Notes under the pieces: generated by a model
The model's input: the letters and a program-made list of their open reading frames with translations, nothing else
Database searches by the model: none
Told to the model about the DNA's origin: nothing
Assembly: GCA_035772735.1 (NCBI GenBank)
Contig: JASDFA010000010.1
Location: 131,505,001 to 131,569,000, forward strand
Source of the DNA: Datura wrightii
Lineage: Eukaryota > Streptophyta > Magnoliopsida > Solanales > Solanaceae
DNA: 64,000 nucleotides
Direction: 5' to 3'
Program-made: the position numbers and the translations under genes
Part shown: piece by piece, positions 34,571 to 45,999 of the stretch
Numbering within the stretch: the stretch's first letter is position 1
Layout of the letters: every line of letters begins with the position of its first letter

Positions 34571-36193
34571 TTGAAGCACCCCATCTCCCCCTTTGGAGAA
34601 GACTTCTACCTTTTGATTCTGAATGGCTTCCTTCAACTTTACCAAAATAGGATCCTCATCTTGTTTAGCTTTAACTTCGGTCAATAAGGATGATTCTGAC
34701 GCATTCTAAACAATGACACCACCATCGGTCGAGTCAATAAGACGGACTCCTAACCGTGCGAGTTGGTGCACATCCTTTACTAACTCCTTCCTTTCCTCGT
34801 CTACACGGGACATATTCTCCATGAAAAGCCTGCTAAGAGTGTCTGCCACCACATTAGCCTTTCTCGGATGGTAGAGAACACTCATATCATAATCCTTCAA
34901 AAGCTCCAACCACCTTCTCTAATATAGATTCAAATCCTTTAAGGTAAACACGTTTTGTAGGCTTTTGTGGTCCGTAAACACATCTACATGGACCCCGTAC
35001 AAATAGTGTCTCCAAATCTTCAAGGAAAATACTATCACCGCCAATTCGAGATCATGAGTCAGGTAGTTCTTTTCATGGACCTTCAGCTGCCCGAAAGCAT
35101 ATACTATAACCTTACTGTGCTGCATTAATAAACAATCAAGGCTGATCCTTGAGGAATCACAATATACCACAAACCCATCAGTACCCTCAAGTAGGGTCAA
35201 CACTGGTGCTGGGGTGAGTCGAGTCTTCAACTCTGGGAAGCTCTTCTCACAAGCTTCGGACAATTGAAACTTCACTTTCTTCTGGGTAAAATTAGTCAAC
35301 GGTGTTGCAATGGACGAAAACCCTTCTAAAAACCTCTGGTAGTAACTAGCTAAACCTAAAAAACTCCTAATGTCCGAATGATTCACCGATCTAGGCAAAT
35401 TCTTCACCACTTTTATCTTTGAGAGTCTACCTGTACACCCTCACTTGATACCACATGGCCAAAAAATGCCACTGAGTTCAATCAAAACTTACATTTACTG
35501 AATTTAGCATATAACTGATGATCCTTCAAATTCTGTAGCACTGCCCTCAGATGAGCGGCATGGTCCTCCTAGCTCCGAGAGTATATAAGGATGTCATCTA
35601 TGAACACAATCATGAACATATCCGAGTATGGCTTGAACACCCTATTCATCAAATCCATAAAAATTGCAGAAGCATTCATTAGTACAAAAGACATAACTAC
35701 AAACACATAGTTACCATACCGAGTCCTTAAGGCTGTGTTCGAAATATCACTCTCCCAAACCCTGAGCTGATGGTATCCGGATCTGAGGTCTATCTTCGAA
35801 AAGCACTTAGCACCCTGAAGCTGGTCAAACAAATCATCAATCTTGGGAAGAGGATACCTGTTATTGATTATAAACCTTGTTCAATTGCCGATAATCAATG
35901 CACATGCGAAGAGAACCATCCTTCTTGCGGACAAAGAGAACTGGCGCACCCCATGGGGATTTGCTAGGTCTGATGAGTCCCTTGTCTAAGAGGTCTTTCA
36001 ACTGCTCCTTCAACTCCTTTAGCTTAGCTGGAGCCATTCTATAAGTAGGAATAGATATAGGTTGTGTTTTGGGAAGAAGGTCAAAATAAATTCGATCTCC
36101 TGCTCGGGAGGGATTCCCGATAAATCATCTGGAAACATCTCTGGATACTCACACACTATAGGAACTGACTGGATTTTCGGGGTTTCGGATGTA
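34571..36193 (-). pseudogene. Element D RNase H and reverse transcriptase
   Basis: RNase H is in 35410-34919 with DGFVVYCDSSRISLDCLLMQ and VDVFTDHKSLQNVF; the linker ADTLSRLFMENMSRVDEERK follows in 34909-34706. Reverse transcriptase is in 35832-35569 with FSKIDLRSGYHQLRV and MIVFIDDILIYS, so the catalytic pair of Asp is intact. Upstream (36019-35870) the fingers are frameshifted. The linker VRVKDATSETPKIQSVP just inside 36193 is the last part of D, and the protease that should precede it has been replaced. Confidence 0.8.
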
Positions 36194-36233
36194 GCATCCT
36201 TAACCCTAACCATATGGCTAGGGTTAAGGATGC
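36194..36233. repeat. Near-perfect 40-bp palindrome at the D-F junction
   Basis: Arms GCATCCTTAACCCTA and TAGGGTTAAGGATGC flank CATATGG; 38 of 40 positions are self-complementary. One arm with the centre is ordinary element D linker (compare 56128-56150 in H), and the other arm is its inverted copy, joined to Athila-like protease sequence. This looks like a fold-back repair junction. Confidence 0.85.
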
Positions 36234-36313
36234 TTGCTCCCAAGTCGCAGAGTGCCTTCACGTACTCAACATTACCAATAGTACATGGACTGGCGAAGGC
36301 ACCTGGATCCTTC
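36234..36313 (-). pseudogene. Athila-like protease start (element F)
   Basis: The minus strand reads KDPGAFASPCTIGNVEYVKA then LCDLGAS, the well-known start of the Athila/Tat protease with the Asp-Leu-Gly-Ala active site. The frame stays open through the palindrome into the element D linker, making a chimeric reading frame 36327-36019. No further protease sequence remains. Confidence 0.8.
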
Positions 36314-37907
36314 TGTTGTGCCCGCAAGTGTACGGGTCGTACAAGTAATATAGTGGCCCTTTTTAAGAACCGGATGTCGAACCCATAGGGACTGGACCAA
36401 TTCAGCTAACTATCAAGTTCAAGTTTTATATTAAATGCCGCATGTGTTGATTATAGAAGTTTTCGATAGAGTTTAATTAAGTCTAAATGTGGTCAATGAA
36501 ATACTCTATTGTCATTCAAGGAGCAACATAGAGTTAAAGCCAGATAATCATGTGATACCATGATTTGCAATGGTTTAAGTATGAAACTATGATTGTCGTC
36601 TCACATAATTTGAATTGCATGTTCATGGTCTTCCGAACCTCTAAACACGACAAACTAGCCTCACTACTACATTTTGAGCGAGGATGCTAATTCTAGTTTG
36701 TGGGCAATTAACTACGTGGATGTGGTTTATGGGGTTATGCCATTTATTAGGGTACTTTCGTACCTCCAACCATTTAACCAAACTTAGCTTCACAACTACT
36801 TCTTCGAGTGTTGGAGTGACAAATCTAAGCCGGTGTCTTTCTCTCTTCCCATTTTATCAACCAAGCAAGGTATTAGGTATATTTCTATCCTAACCACAAA
36901 ATCTTATCAAAAGACAAGAACTTTCTTCTTACATTCTTATGTTCTTCCCTAGGTTTGCTTTCTCAAGCATTTGCCTAAGTTTAACGTATGTGTTGTCATG
37001 GTGATCAATCATAAAAACAACTAATAATTAAGAATGCAAGACAAAAAAACAATCAATAACTTAATTCCAAAGAGAATTCATAAAATCACACTCATAACTC
37101 ATGGCTTCAACCCTAGAGGAAAGGTTCTAGCCATTCAAGTTCGTAAAATTACAAGAAAACATTATTCAAGTAACATACTTAAAAGAATTGGTAGAGGAGA
37201 AGATGAAATTGATGAACCATAGGTGAGTTCTCCCACTTCTCCCTTCACTCCTAGGTGGTTTTTCAGAATAAAATCGTAACAAAATGATTTTAGGAGCTAA
37301 GGGACCTATTTATAGTAAATGAGAATTATGCAAAATTATGCCTGTCATGGAATGGCTCCGTGTCACGGAATGTATCACAGAGCACCTCCATGACACGAAG
37401 GTAATGTGGATGCACACTGGAAATCACCTTAGGATAAGAATATGCCGAGGCTTGTCGCGACGGCCGGCGTGGCACGGTGCTCGTGCAGCACGATGGCAGG
37501 CGTGACACGGCGCTGGCGCACAGGTCGCTTGGCGTGGCACGGCGCTGGCGCGCAGGATGCCTGCCTGCTTGTTTCTTTACTCTTGCGCCTGACATTGGCA
37601 TGACACGATGCTGGGCGCGGCACACGCACAGCGTGGCACGCTGCTTGGCGCGGCCAGCCTTGCCAAGGCATGCTTCTTTGCCGACTTTTGTAATTTGCTC
37701 CCGACTCCATTCCTCTACTTCACAAACTTATAAATTAGTTCCTCAAATTCATTTTAAACCTACAAAAACAAGGACTAATCATGTTGGTTAGTACATATAT
37801 TCACATTTATATAAAATCACATGAAAATGTATATAAATAATTAGATAAACAAGACTAAACTAAGTTATAAAGCATCACTCGGGCATGTAATTTTGCCCGA
37901 GATCACA
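36314..37907. repeat. Putative solo LTR or non-autonomous LTR element G
   Basis: It splits the F gag-protease junction: linker sequence up to 37908 and protease from 36313 would be neighbours in related elements. It starts TGTTGTGCCCGCAAGTG and ends GATCACA on the plus strand. Text such as TCGAACCCATAGGGACTGG (36377-36395) resembles 50588-50606 in the LTR of F, so it may be a related LTR. An 8-base-arm hairpin (37878-37901) lies six bases from its end. No clean target duplication (CCTTC versus TTCTT) was found. Confidence 0.5.
37466..37562. repeat. Three GC-rich tandem repeats of about 32 bp
   Basis: Units start at 37466, 37499 and 37531 with GGCGTGGCACGGTGCT, GGCGTGACACGGCGCT and GGCGTGGCACGGCGCT. 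The surrounding 37430-37690 is strikingly GC- and CpG-rich in an AT-rich window. Open frames on both strands here come from base composition, not from genes. Confidence 0.75.
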
Positions 37908-38247
37908 TTCTTTTTCTAGGCAAGGACACGCAAGGATATGGAGCTACAATGATGCAAGTTACCCACAGGCTCATAGCATACGGACCTTTTCTTGGTAACA
38001 AGGTCCTTCATAAACTTGGCGTATCCTGACATCTGCTCCAATGCCTCGACCAATGGTATGTTTATAGAAAATTTTTTAAGCATCGACAGAAATTTTTGAA
38101 ACTTACCATCTTCCGCCTTCTTCTTCATTCTTTGAGGGAACGGTGATGGTGGTTGTGGGATAGCCTTATAAACCTGTGTGGATCCTTGTTTCTTTCCTTA
38201 TTAAACTTCAAGCTCCTTCTCAACAACTGGAGCCACAGTCAACTCAG
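37908..38247 (-). pseudogene. Athila-like gag-protease linker (element F)
   Basis: The minus strand contains FQKFLSMLKKFSINIPLVEA then LEQMSGYAKFMKDLVTKKR and HHCSSIS, a conserved region between the gag zinc knuckle area and protease of Athila/Tat elements. A stop follows RVLA. It continues the F gag that ends at 48682 on the other side of element E. Confidence 0.8.
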
Positions 38248-40872
38248 TGTCACGCCCCAAAACTAGGGTAGAGCGCAACTGGAACTCCACTCATGATTGA
38301 TTGAGAAGCTAGCTATATAGTATTTATAAATGAAACACTAAGGCGGACCAAGCCACCTGTCAAAACCAACTAAGATAAATACTAGACCCATGATGTCCAT
38401 AATAATGAATATACAACTTGGGAAGCCGATAAGGCTATAGTAAAGCTAAATAGAGCAATGGAAAACCAGCATGACTAGAAAATCAAAACTACTACACAAA
38501 CTAGTCCACATCAGCCTCTACAAAGTAACCAAAATCAAATGCACGGGACAAGGCCCCGTCCTACCCATGTTGTACACAAAACTCAAGATAGTCAAAACTA
38601 GGACATGACTCCTGGAAGAGAGGAGCATACCACTATTCCGCTGAAATGTAGATCGGCCTGTACCTGCAGCACGATTGCATGAGGGTTCCCCTGATGAAGG
38701 GACGTCAGTAAGAATAAAATGTACTGGTATGTAAGGCTAAAAACTATAAACACATAAGATAATAATGATAACTGAGCCTGAAATAAGGAATAGTAACAAC
38801 CTCGAATCCTGAAAACCGAAACCTGACAATAACTCAATATTTAAGTGTCAATGCAATCATCTAATGTACAATAGAAACTATAACTGAAATGACGACGTCC
38901 AGCCAATCATAAAATCCATATAAAAATTATCCAGCCAGTATACCACACTGGGATAAAAATAAAAAATACCTCCAGCCGGTGTACCACACCAGGATAAAAT
39001 AAATAAATCATACTCATAATCATAAATGAGGCCGATATGGCTTATACTAGGTCAATTTAACATGTATAGCATAAATTTGACGAATACTAAATATGTGGCC
39101 TGCATAGTCTTCATTCGTAATGCATAACTACGAGTGAGCACGTATAACATGTAAAGCTATAAAATAGCAGTCAAATGCATGTATTAAAAACTTGTATAAA
39201 TTATAAGAAATTGCGGATGACCTAAGAGTTTCAACAAGATTTACAGATCATGTTCAACGAGACATTAGAGCTCGGAGACATGCTAGCTTGTTGTTCGGCT
39301 TAAGGAAAAGGGGTTATAAAATCTCCCCTTGGCCTTACAAATTTTATAACATACACATAAGATAAAGGAGAACCATAACAAGGAAATCCTAATTCAATAA
39401 GCTCATTTACCCTTAATAGCTTGTGACGTCTTTACTTGGCTTAAAATCGTTTATACGTCATCATCTTGGATCTTTCACCAATTTCAGTTAGCAACAGAAC
39501 TTTAAATAGATTTAACATCACCCATGTATATATTACATACAGTAAGGACCAGCTAATATGCCCACGCTGAGGGGTCTCCAAGTCGATGTACAATTACGAT
39601 AACTACCAACACGATATCCCACTTTAAATGCCTCACTTGGGCTAACATAATCTCAACATTTAACCTCAATCAAACATGAAAATTTGAATTATTAAATGAA
39701 TCTTAACATACTACCTCAAGACTTGTCAAGAGGTTTCTTGCTCATTCAATTCACAATGCACAAATCATGCTTAAAAGAACGATGGACGGGCGCCTTACAT
39801 ACCTTTCTCTGATGAACTTCTCTTTAGCTAATTTCCTATTTCAATGATCAGCCTTCAAGTTCCTTAATCCAGTGTTTTTATAGGCCAACAACAAGATTAA
39901 TCTGTCACATAAAATGTAACCCAAAATAACTAACCAAAGGTAGTCACAATCGCAATAACGACACACGACAACATTAACAACATTAAGTCATTTTCTCAAC
40001 TAGTTTTCACTAACTTTTGTGGGAGAAACAAGAGGAAATTTTACCTTAATTCTGCTGTAATGCTTCCCCTAAGTATGAAGTATACGTCCAGCAAAAGAAA
40101 CAGCCAAAAGTCCTAAGGAAAATGATCAAAACTTAGGTGACAAACAGTCCATCGGCAGCTCGCAGAGCGGCCAATTTTCAGCTTTTCGCTTAGCGATTGA
40201 GAGGTTGAAAAAGGGTGAAATCCTTACCTTTCCTCCTAGTTTCAGTACCTACTCATAGATGGATATATAGGAAGTCCAAACAGATTTTCAAACACAGAAA
40301 AACACCTTCAAAACCCTGCAAAAACGAGCTCCAAAACAGACCCTAGCCCACTTGGAAAAGTATTCTCAACTTGTCTTGTGATTTGATTGAACTTTGATTG
40401 ATGTTCCTCCTTGATTTTCTTTGTTATAGCTGCTGGAATTGAGAGAGAAATGGAATCCTTAGCAAGTTGTTCAATTTAAAATATGATGAAAATGTTTTCT
40501 ACAAGTGAAAAATTAGATTTTAGTTAAATAGAGCGGTGGAGGCGCTAGGGCATTATGCCCACATTACTGCTGGGGGTGCTTCAGTAAAATGCCCATAACT
40601 TCTTACTCTGAACTCTAATTGATAAGAGGTTTGATGTTCTGAAAACTAGACTCAAAGAAATTTAATTTGATAGGTTGTGGGTACTTCTAATTCATTATAT
40701 ATTGGGAGATATCATTGTTTAAATTTGACCCTTACTGATGAACTACACATACTTTTTTCTTTTCTGTTCGTACACATTTCCCATGTCATCTATGAAAAAT
40801 ATACAACCCGTACTTCACTTAACCTAGATTAGAAACATCAAATAATTACCAAAAATTTTTTGGGGTGTAACA
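38248..40872 (-). repeat. 3' LTR of element E
   Basis: Starts TGTCACGCCCCAAAACT and ends GGGGTGTAACA, 2625 bp. Two copies of a 30-bp unit with GTACCACACT(G) lie at 38931-38960 and 38971-39000. ACGGG and CCCGT arms at 38543-38559 form a short hairpin around ACAAGGC. Confidence 0.92.
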
Positions 40873-40874
40873 TT

Positions 40875-40892
40875 CCCCCCCCCCCCCCCCAG
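40875..40892 (-). promoter_or_regulatory. Polypurine tract of E, with a run of 16 G
   Basis: The plus strand has 16 consecutive C at 40875-40890 followed by AG, so the minus strand reads CT then a G run up to two bases from the 3' LTR. This replaces the usual AAGGGGGAG-type tract. Confidence 0.75.
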
Positions 40893-40982
40893 GAACATTC
40901 TTCCTCTAATGGAAATTAATTTTGCTTAATATAGTTCAAAATAGATACTCAATAACTTAGGTATTAAACACATACCTCAATA

Positions 40983-42370
40983 TCACGTCGACATCGTGAA
41001 TAGGTGAGGATATTTCTTCTTCATTTCCTCTTTATATTCCCAAGTTACTTCCTTGATATTATTACGTCGCCACAATACTTTAACCGAGGCGAATTCTTTG
41101 GTCTGAAGTTTCCTGAATTGCCGGTCAAGAATAGCAACTGGAACCTCGGTATAGGTCATCTCCTCAGAAATCCGGAAATTATCGACAGGCATAACATGGG
41201 TTGGGTCTCCTATACACTTTGTCAAAATCGATACATGATATACTAGTGAACTACCGCTAGCTCTAGTGGAAACTCCAACTCATAGGCTACTTTGCCTATC
41301 CTGCGGATAACTTTGTAAGGCCCAACATATGTAGGGCTCAGCGTGCCCTTTCGGCAAAATTGCATGACGCCTTTCATAGGAGACACTTTCAGGAAGACCC
41401 AATCATTAACAGCAAACTCCAGTGCTTGACGAGTACATCCGCATAAGACTTCTGCCTACTCCAAGCCGTCTGAAGTCGATCTCTAATAAGTTTCACCTTG
41501 TCAATAGCCTGTTGCACTAAGTCTGGCCCCAATAACTCTGCCTCACTGAGTTCAAACCAATCACTGACGACCTGCACTTTTGCCCATATAAAGCCTCATG
41601 TGGGGTCATTTGAAGACTCGCCTGATAGCTGTTATTATAGGCAAACTCAATCAAGAAAACATGATCATCCCAGCTTTTGCCAAAATCTAGAATATAGGCA
41701 TGCAACTTATCTTCAAGCATCTGAATGGTGCGTTTAGACTGTTCGTCTGTCTAAGGATGAAATGTAGTACTAAGGCTTACTTGAGTGCCCAGGCCATTCT
41801 GGAAAGACTTCTAAAAGTTTGCAGTGAACTGAGCACTTCTGTTAGAAATAATGGATAAGGGGATGCGATGTAGGAAAACTATCTCTTGTATATAAAGCCT
41901 AGCATAATCCTCTGCAACATATGTAGTCCTAACTGGCACGAAGTGAGCTGATTTAGTCAATCTATCAACTATTACCCATATAGAATGATGTTTCCTACTC
42001 GTTTGAGGCAATCCTATAATAAAATCCATATTAATCACCTACTCCCATTTCCAGACTGGAATTTATATATCCTGCATAAAACCTCCAGGCCTCTAGTGCT
42101 CAACCTTCACCTGCTGGCAATTAGGAGACTGAGTCATAAGACCTGTGATGTCTTTTTTCATGCCATTCCACTAATATAGCTACCTCAGGTCACGATACAT
42201 CTTTGTGGCACTTGGGTGTACTGAATATCGAGAGTAATGAGCTTCACTCATATTTTGTTCTCGTGGTTCACCGATATTAGGTACATATAGACAACCCTGG
42301 TATCTATGAACTCCATCAAGTCCACAATCAAATAGGCTCAGCTTCTGCTGCGGTATATTGTCTCTCAATA
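40983..42370 (-). pseudogene. Element E integrase and chromodomain-like tail
   Basis: The zinc region includes HYSRYSVHPSATKMYRDLR (about 42240-42180). The core has MDFIIGLPQTSRKHHSIWVI and LSIISNRSAQFTANF (42038-41811; SNRS replaces SDRG, losing the second catalytic Asp), then SWDDHVFLIEFAYNNSYQAS (41720-41517). The tail 41225-40983 has KCIGDPTHVMPV and VKVLWRRNNIKEVTWEYKEE, a Del-type chromodomain segment. Several frameshifts separate the parts. Confidence 0.78.
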
Positions 42371-43790
42371 AGACTAACTCTACATAATCATGTTGTCATT
42401 GCTTAACTTCAGCTACCAAGGATGATTCTGTTGTGTTTTTGACAATAACACCCCTCATCTTCGGCATCCAGTAACCGAATCTGTAAGTTAGCCAAATGCT
42501 GTAGAGTATTTGTCATTTCAATCCTATCAACCTGATTATAACTCAAGCTACGCATAGACTTGCAACTTAGAGCATTAGCTAAACAACATTACCTTGCTCG
42601 GATGATACAGAATGCTAACATCATAATATTTCAGCAATTCTATCTGCCTTCTCTGGCGTAAATTCAACTCCTTCTGCTGAAACAAGTACTTGAGGCTCTT
42701 ATGATCTGTGAAGATATCAACATGTACCCCATATAAGTACTGGCGCCAAATCTTCAATGCAAATACCACTGCGGCCAACTCAAGATCATGGGTATAAATA
42801 TTTTTGCTCGTGCTTCCTCAACTGTCTAGAGGCATAAGAAATAACCTTGTTGTGTTGCATCAGAACACAACGCAGTTCAACTCTCAAAGCATCACAATAG
42901 ACCACATAACCCTTGACATCCTCTGGAAGAGTCAGGACAGGTGCTGACGTCAGCCTATCCTTCAACTACTGAAAACTTCTCTCACATGCCTTTGTCCACT
43001 AAAACTTAGCTGCTTTATGAGTCAACTTTGTCAATGTCAGAGAGATAATAGAGAAACCTTCCACAAATTGTCGATAATAACCTGAAAACCCCAGAAAGCT
43101 GCGAACCTCTGTAGGATTCAAGGGTCTGGGAAACCTCTTTACTGCCTCTATCTTTTGACTATCCACTCTTACACCTTCAGCTATAATTACATGACCAAGG
43201 AAAGCCACATATGTTATCCAAAATTCACACTTAGAAAATTTAGCATACAACTTGTGCTCCTGGAGAGTCTGTAACACAGCTCTCAGGTGATCTGCATGCT
43301 CATCCTCTAATCGTGAATAAATCAGGATGTCATCAATAAAGACAACTACAAACACATCAAGGAAGGACCTAAACACCCTATTCATCAAATCCATAAAAGT
43401 TGTTGGGGCGTTAGTAAGAAAAAATGACATCACTAAGAACTCATAATGGACATATATTTTATTCTGAAGGCAGTCTTAGGTGTATCAACTTCCTTAACCC
43501 GTAACTGATGGTACCCAGATCTCAAATCAATCTTTGAGAAGCATTTGGCACCCTATAATTGATCAAATAAGTCATCAATCTTGGGAAGTGTCTACTTGTT
43601 CTTAATCGTAACCTTATTCAGCTACCTATAGTCAATACACATTCTTAATGACCCATCATTCTTTCACAAAAACAACACTGGTGCACCCCACACGACACAC
43701 TATGCAGGATAAAACCTTTCTCAAGCAAATCTGTCAACTGCTCCTTTAATTATTTTTGTTCTTCTAGGGTCATTCTATATGGTGTTATGG
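42371..43790 (-). pseudogene. Element E RNase H and reverse transcriptase
   Basis: Reverse transcriptase 43433-42999 keeps FVVVFIDDILIYSRLEDEHA, GHVIIAEGVRVDSQKIEAVK and SFLGFSGYYRQFVEGFSII. Its fingers (43790-43440) are frameshifted. RNase H in 42980-42575 has a DAL for DAS change near YCDALRVELRC and keeps VDIFTDHKSLKYLFQQKELN. The gene is non-functional because of stops between these parts. Confidence 0.8.
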
Positions 43791-43799
43791 ATATTGGCT

Positions 43800-44552
43800 A
43801 AGTGACAAGAAGTAAATCAATAGCAAAATCTATCTCCCTTTCAGGAGAAATTCCAGGCAAATCCTCTAGAAAGACCTCAGGAAACTCATTTACAACAGAA
43901 ATTGACTGGAGAGTCGCAGGCTCATGTTCCAAGTTTCTTACTCGAACCAAGTGAGAAATAGAGTCTTTGGATATCAAATTCTGAGCCTTAAGGTATGAAA
44001 TAAACTTACCTTTCGACGTAGCAGCATTACCTTGCCATTCCCGGACTGGCCACGGGGAAAATGGAATCTGACAACCTTGGCTCTGCAATCAACATTAGCA
44101 TAACATGCCACCAACTTATCCATACCCATAATGACATAAAAATCAACCATTTCAAGTGCAAATAGATCTGCTAAGGTTGATCTATCACATATCAATACTA
44201 CATAGTTCCGGTAAACTCGTCTAGCTAACACAGATTCACCAATTAGTGTAGAAACAGTAAATGGTATAAATAATAACTTAGGGACTGTCTCAAACTGACT
44301 TGCGACCAACGGTGTAACATAAGAGAGTATAGAACTAGGATCAAGCAAGATATATACTACACGAGAATAAATAATCAAAGTACCTACAACAACATTAAGT
44401 GAGGCCTCATGGTCTTGTCGATCGCCCAAAGCATAAAACGTATTTTGGGTTGCCCCAGAACTAGAAGCCTCTCTCCCTCTACCTCTGCCATGGCCTGCTG
44501 CCAACTGAGGATCAGGTCTGGGAGGTCGAATGGAGGATGATGAAGAAACCAC
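43800..44552 (-). pseudogene. Element E protease region
   Basis: Open frame 44552-43974 holds NVVVGTLIIYSRVVYILLDP then SSILSYVTPLVASQFE, where the Gly of the Asp-x-Gly active site is Ser. VDFYVIMGMDKLVACYANVD follows. A second frame (44088-43798) covers the protease-reverse transcriptase linker NEFPEVFLEDLPGISPEREI. The first part also includes the gag tail with HGRGRGREASSS. Confidence 0.75.
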
Positions 44553-44559
44553 TGATCAC

Positions 44560-45781
44560 ACCTGATCCGCCTCAACCCTATCTGAATAATCCCTCATAAA
44601 GTGCCCTGGCTGCCCACAATGATAGAATACATTCTATCCTTGAAGACACTGACCAGAATGAAATTTTCCACACTTAGGACAAGGCGGCAATGGTGGTCTC
44701 CTCTGCCTATCTGCTCCTGTTGTTGCGAGCTAGAAGAAGTTAGGCCTTGGTCTCTTCTCTGTCCCTGAATCTAAGGTGGGGCACTCCGTATAGGCCTAAC
44801 TGACTGCCTGGATGACTGATCCCCTGGTTCACCCTGTGGCCCTCTATAAGGACCCACAGTCCTAGCTCTCTTTCGTTGCTCCTGTTGTCTCTAAGTATCC
44901 CATAATTTATGAACCAAATCCTCCGCCCTCTAGGAGAAATCCTGAATTCGTGTAATGTCCATGTGTTCCTAAGTAAATACCCCCAAACAATCTTGAGCTA
45001 TATGAAGCCCTAACCCGAAAATGAACCGATGAACTCTATCCTCCATCATCTAAACCATGTGCGGAGCATACCTGGATAGAGAATTAAACCGAAGGAAATA
45101 TTCACACACTCTCATACTTCCCTTCTCTAGGTGCAAAAACTGCTCAACTCGAGCTTGTTAAAGCTCCTAGGGTAGATAGTGGAGCATAAAGGCCTCAGAG
45201 AACTCTTCCCACCCAGCTGGCAGTGCATCGGCTCCTCTGAATCAAGCCCAAGCCTCACACCACAATATAGCCACATCACGTAGTCTGATGGCCGCCAACT
45301 CTACTTCCTCAGCCGCTGTAGTTCGCATCACCTTCAACACCCTATAAGTCTGATCAATAAAGTGTTGAGGATCTTCGCTCGAATCTGATCCGCTGAATAT
45401 AGGAGGGCTCAAACTCAAGAACTCGTGAGCCCTGGAACTCTCAGTTGCCTGGCCTCTATGTCTCTCTATCACCTCCAATCGCCGCTCCTGACCTACGGCT
45501 ATATGAGCCATCAGCTGAAAAGCTCCCTCAAGACCCTGTCCTTCCAGAACAACCTAAGGTACCACATGTGTGGGAGGATCTGCCACTCTACTACCCTCAA
45601 GTACTGCTGGTGCGGGAGGAGCTAGAGGTGTATCTGCCATTGCTCTAACCGGTGCTGAAGAACTGTAAAGTCTGGGGCAGGAGACTCACTCTGAGCCTCT
45701 GACTTGTCTCCCTAATCCACTAGAGGGCGACTAGTACCCTCTCCAATGGCTATGCCAATCAACCTCATAGTCATCTTCCAT
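44560..45781 (-). pseudogene. Element E gag
   Basis: Starts at 45781 (MEDDYE). The capsid core SLSPPIFSGSDSSEDPQHFI and TTAAEEVELAAIRLRDVAIL is in 45511-45242. Zinc knuckles near 44690-44585 read CPKCGKFHSGQC (complete) and YHCGQPGHFMRDYS, which has lost two Cys residues. Stops occur in all parts, including one between the knuckles. Confidence 0.75.
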
Positions 45782-45982
45782 GTCACAGGCATACATTGAA
45801 ACAGTAACATGATTTAGCTATCACAGTTCTTATGATCTTTCCCTATAGAATGAACTATCAGTAAAAGAAGTGAAACAATTCCTAGATGTCCTATAGCCTC
45901 TTGATTATAAGTATGGTGCACAACATACCTAAAAGTAAGACTCTATTAGAAACGCCTCTGTGGACTCCCTAGGACACGACTT

Positions 45983-45997
45983 CGCTCTGATACCAAG
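45983..45997 (-). promoter_or_regulatory. Primer-binding site of element E
   Basis: The minus strand reads CTTGGTATCAGAGCG, the initiator-Met tRNA type, just inside the 5' LTR. Confidence 0.85.
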
Positions 45998-45999
45998 TA

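Larger units (their letters stand above)
28520..36193 (-). mobile_element. Gypsy element D (Tekay/Del-like), 5' half deleted
   Basis: Minus-strand element consisting of a 3' LTR (28520-33151, interrupted by solo LTR C), polypurine tract, chromodomain-like tail, integrase, RNase H, reverse transcriptase and the linker before it. Gag, protease and 5' LTR are absent; the sequence ends at a palindrome at 36194-36233. The five bases before its LTR are CTTAA (28515-28519), but the other flank is lost. Confidence 0.88.

Noticed and set aside
36200..36226. TTAACCCTAACC text resembling a telomere repeat
   Set aside because: It is part of the VRVKDATSE-coding linker of the element (also in H at 56130-56150), present once and then inverted, with no tandem array.
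37326..37791. Several overlapping arginine- and proline-rich open frames on both strands
   Set aside because: They are caused by the GC-rich tandem block in G; reading frames are open on both strands and no domain is visible.
37878..37920. Possible Helitron end (hairpin followed by CTAG)
   Set aside because: The element has TG and CA ends and resembles an LTR; a matching TC start and A-T insertion site were not found.
38925..39000. Regular spaced repeats that could suggest a CRISPR-like array
   Set aside because: Only two or three diverged units inside a retrotransposon LTR in plant DNA; no spacers of equal length or cas genes.
40983..41246. Plus-strand open frame over the chromodomain of E
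   Set aside because: Antisense shadow of the recognised chromodomain segment.
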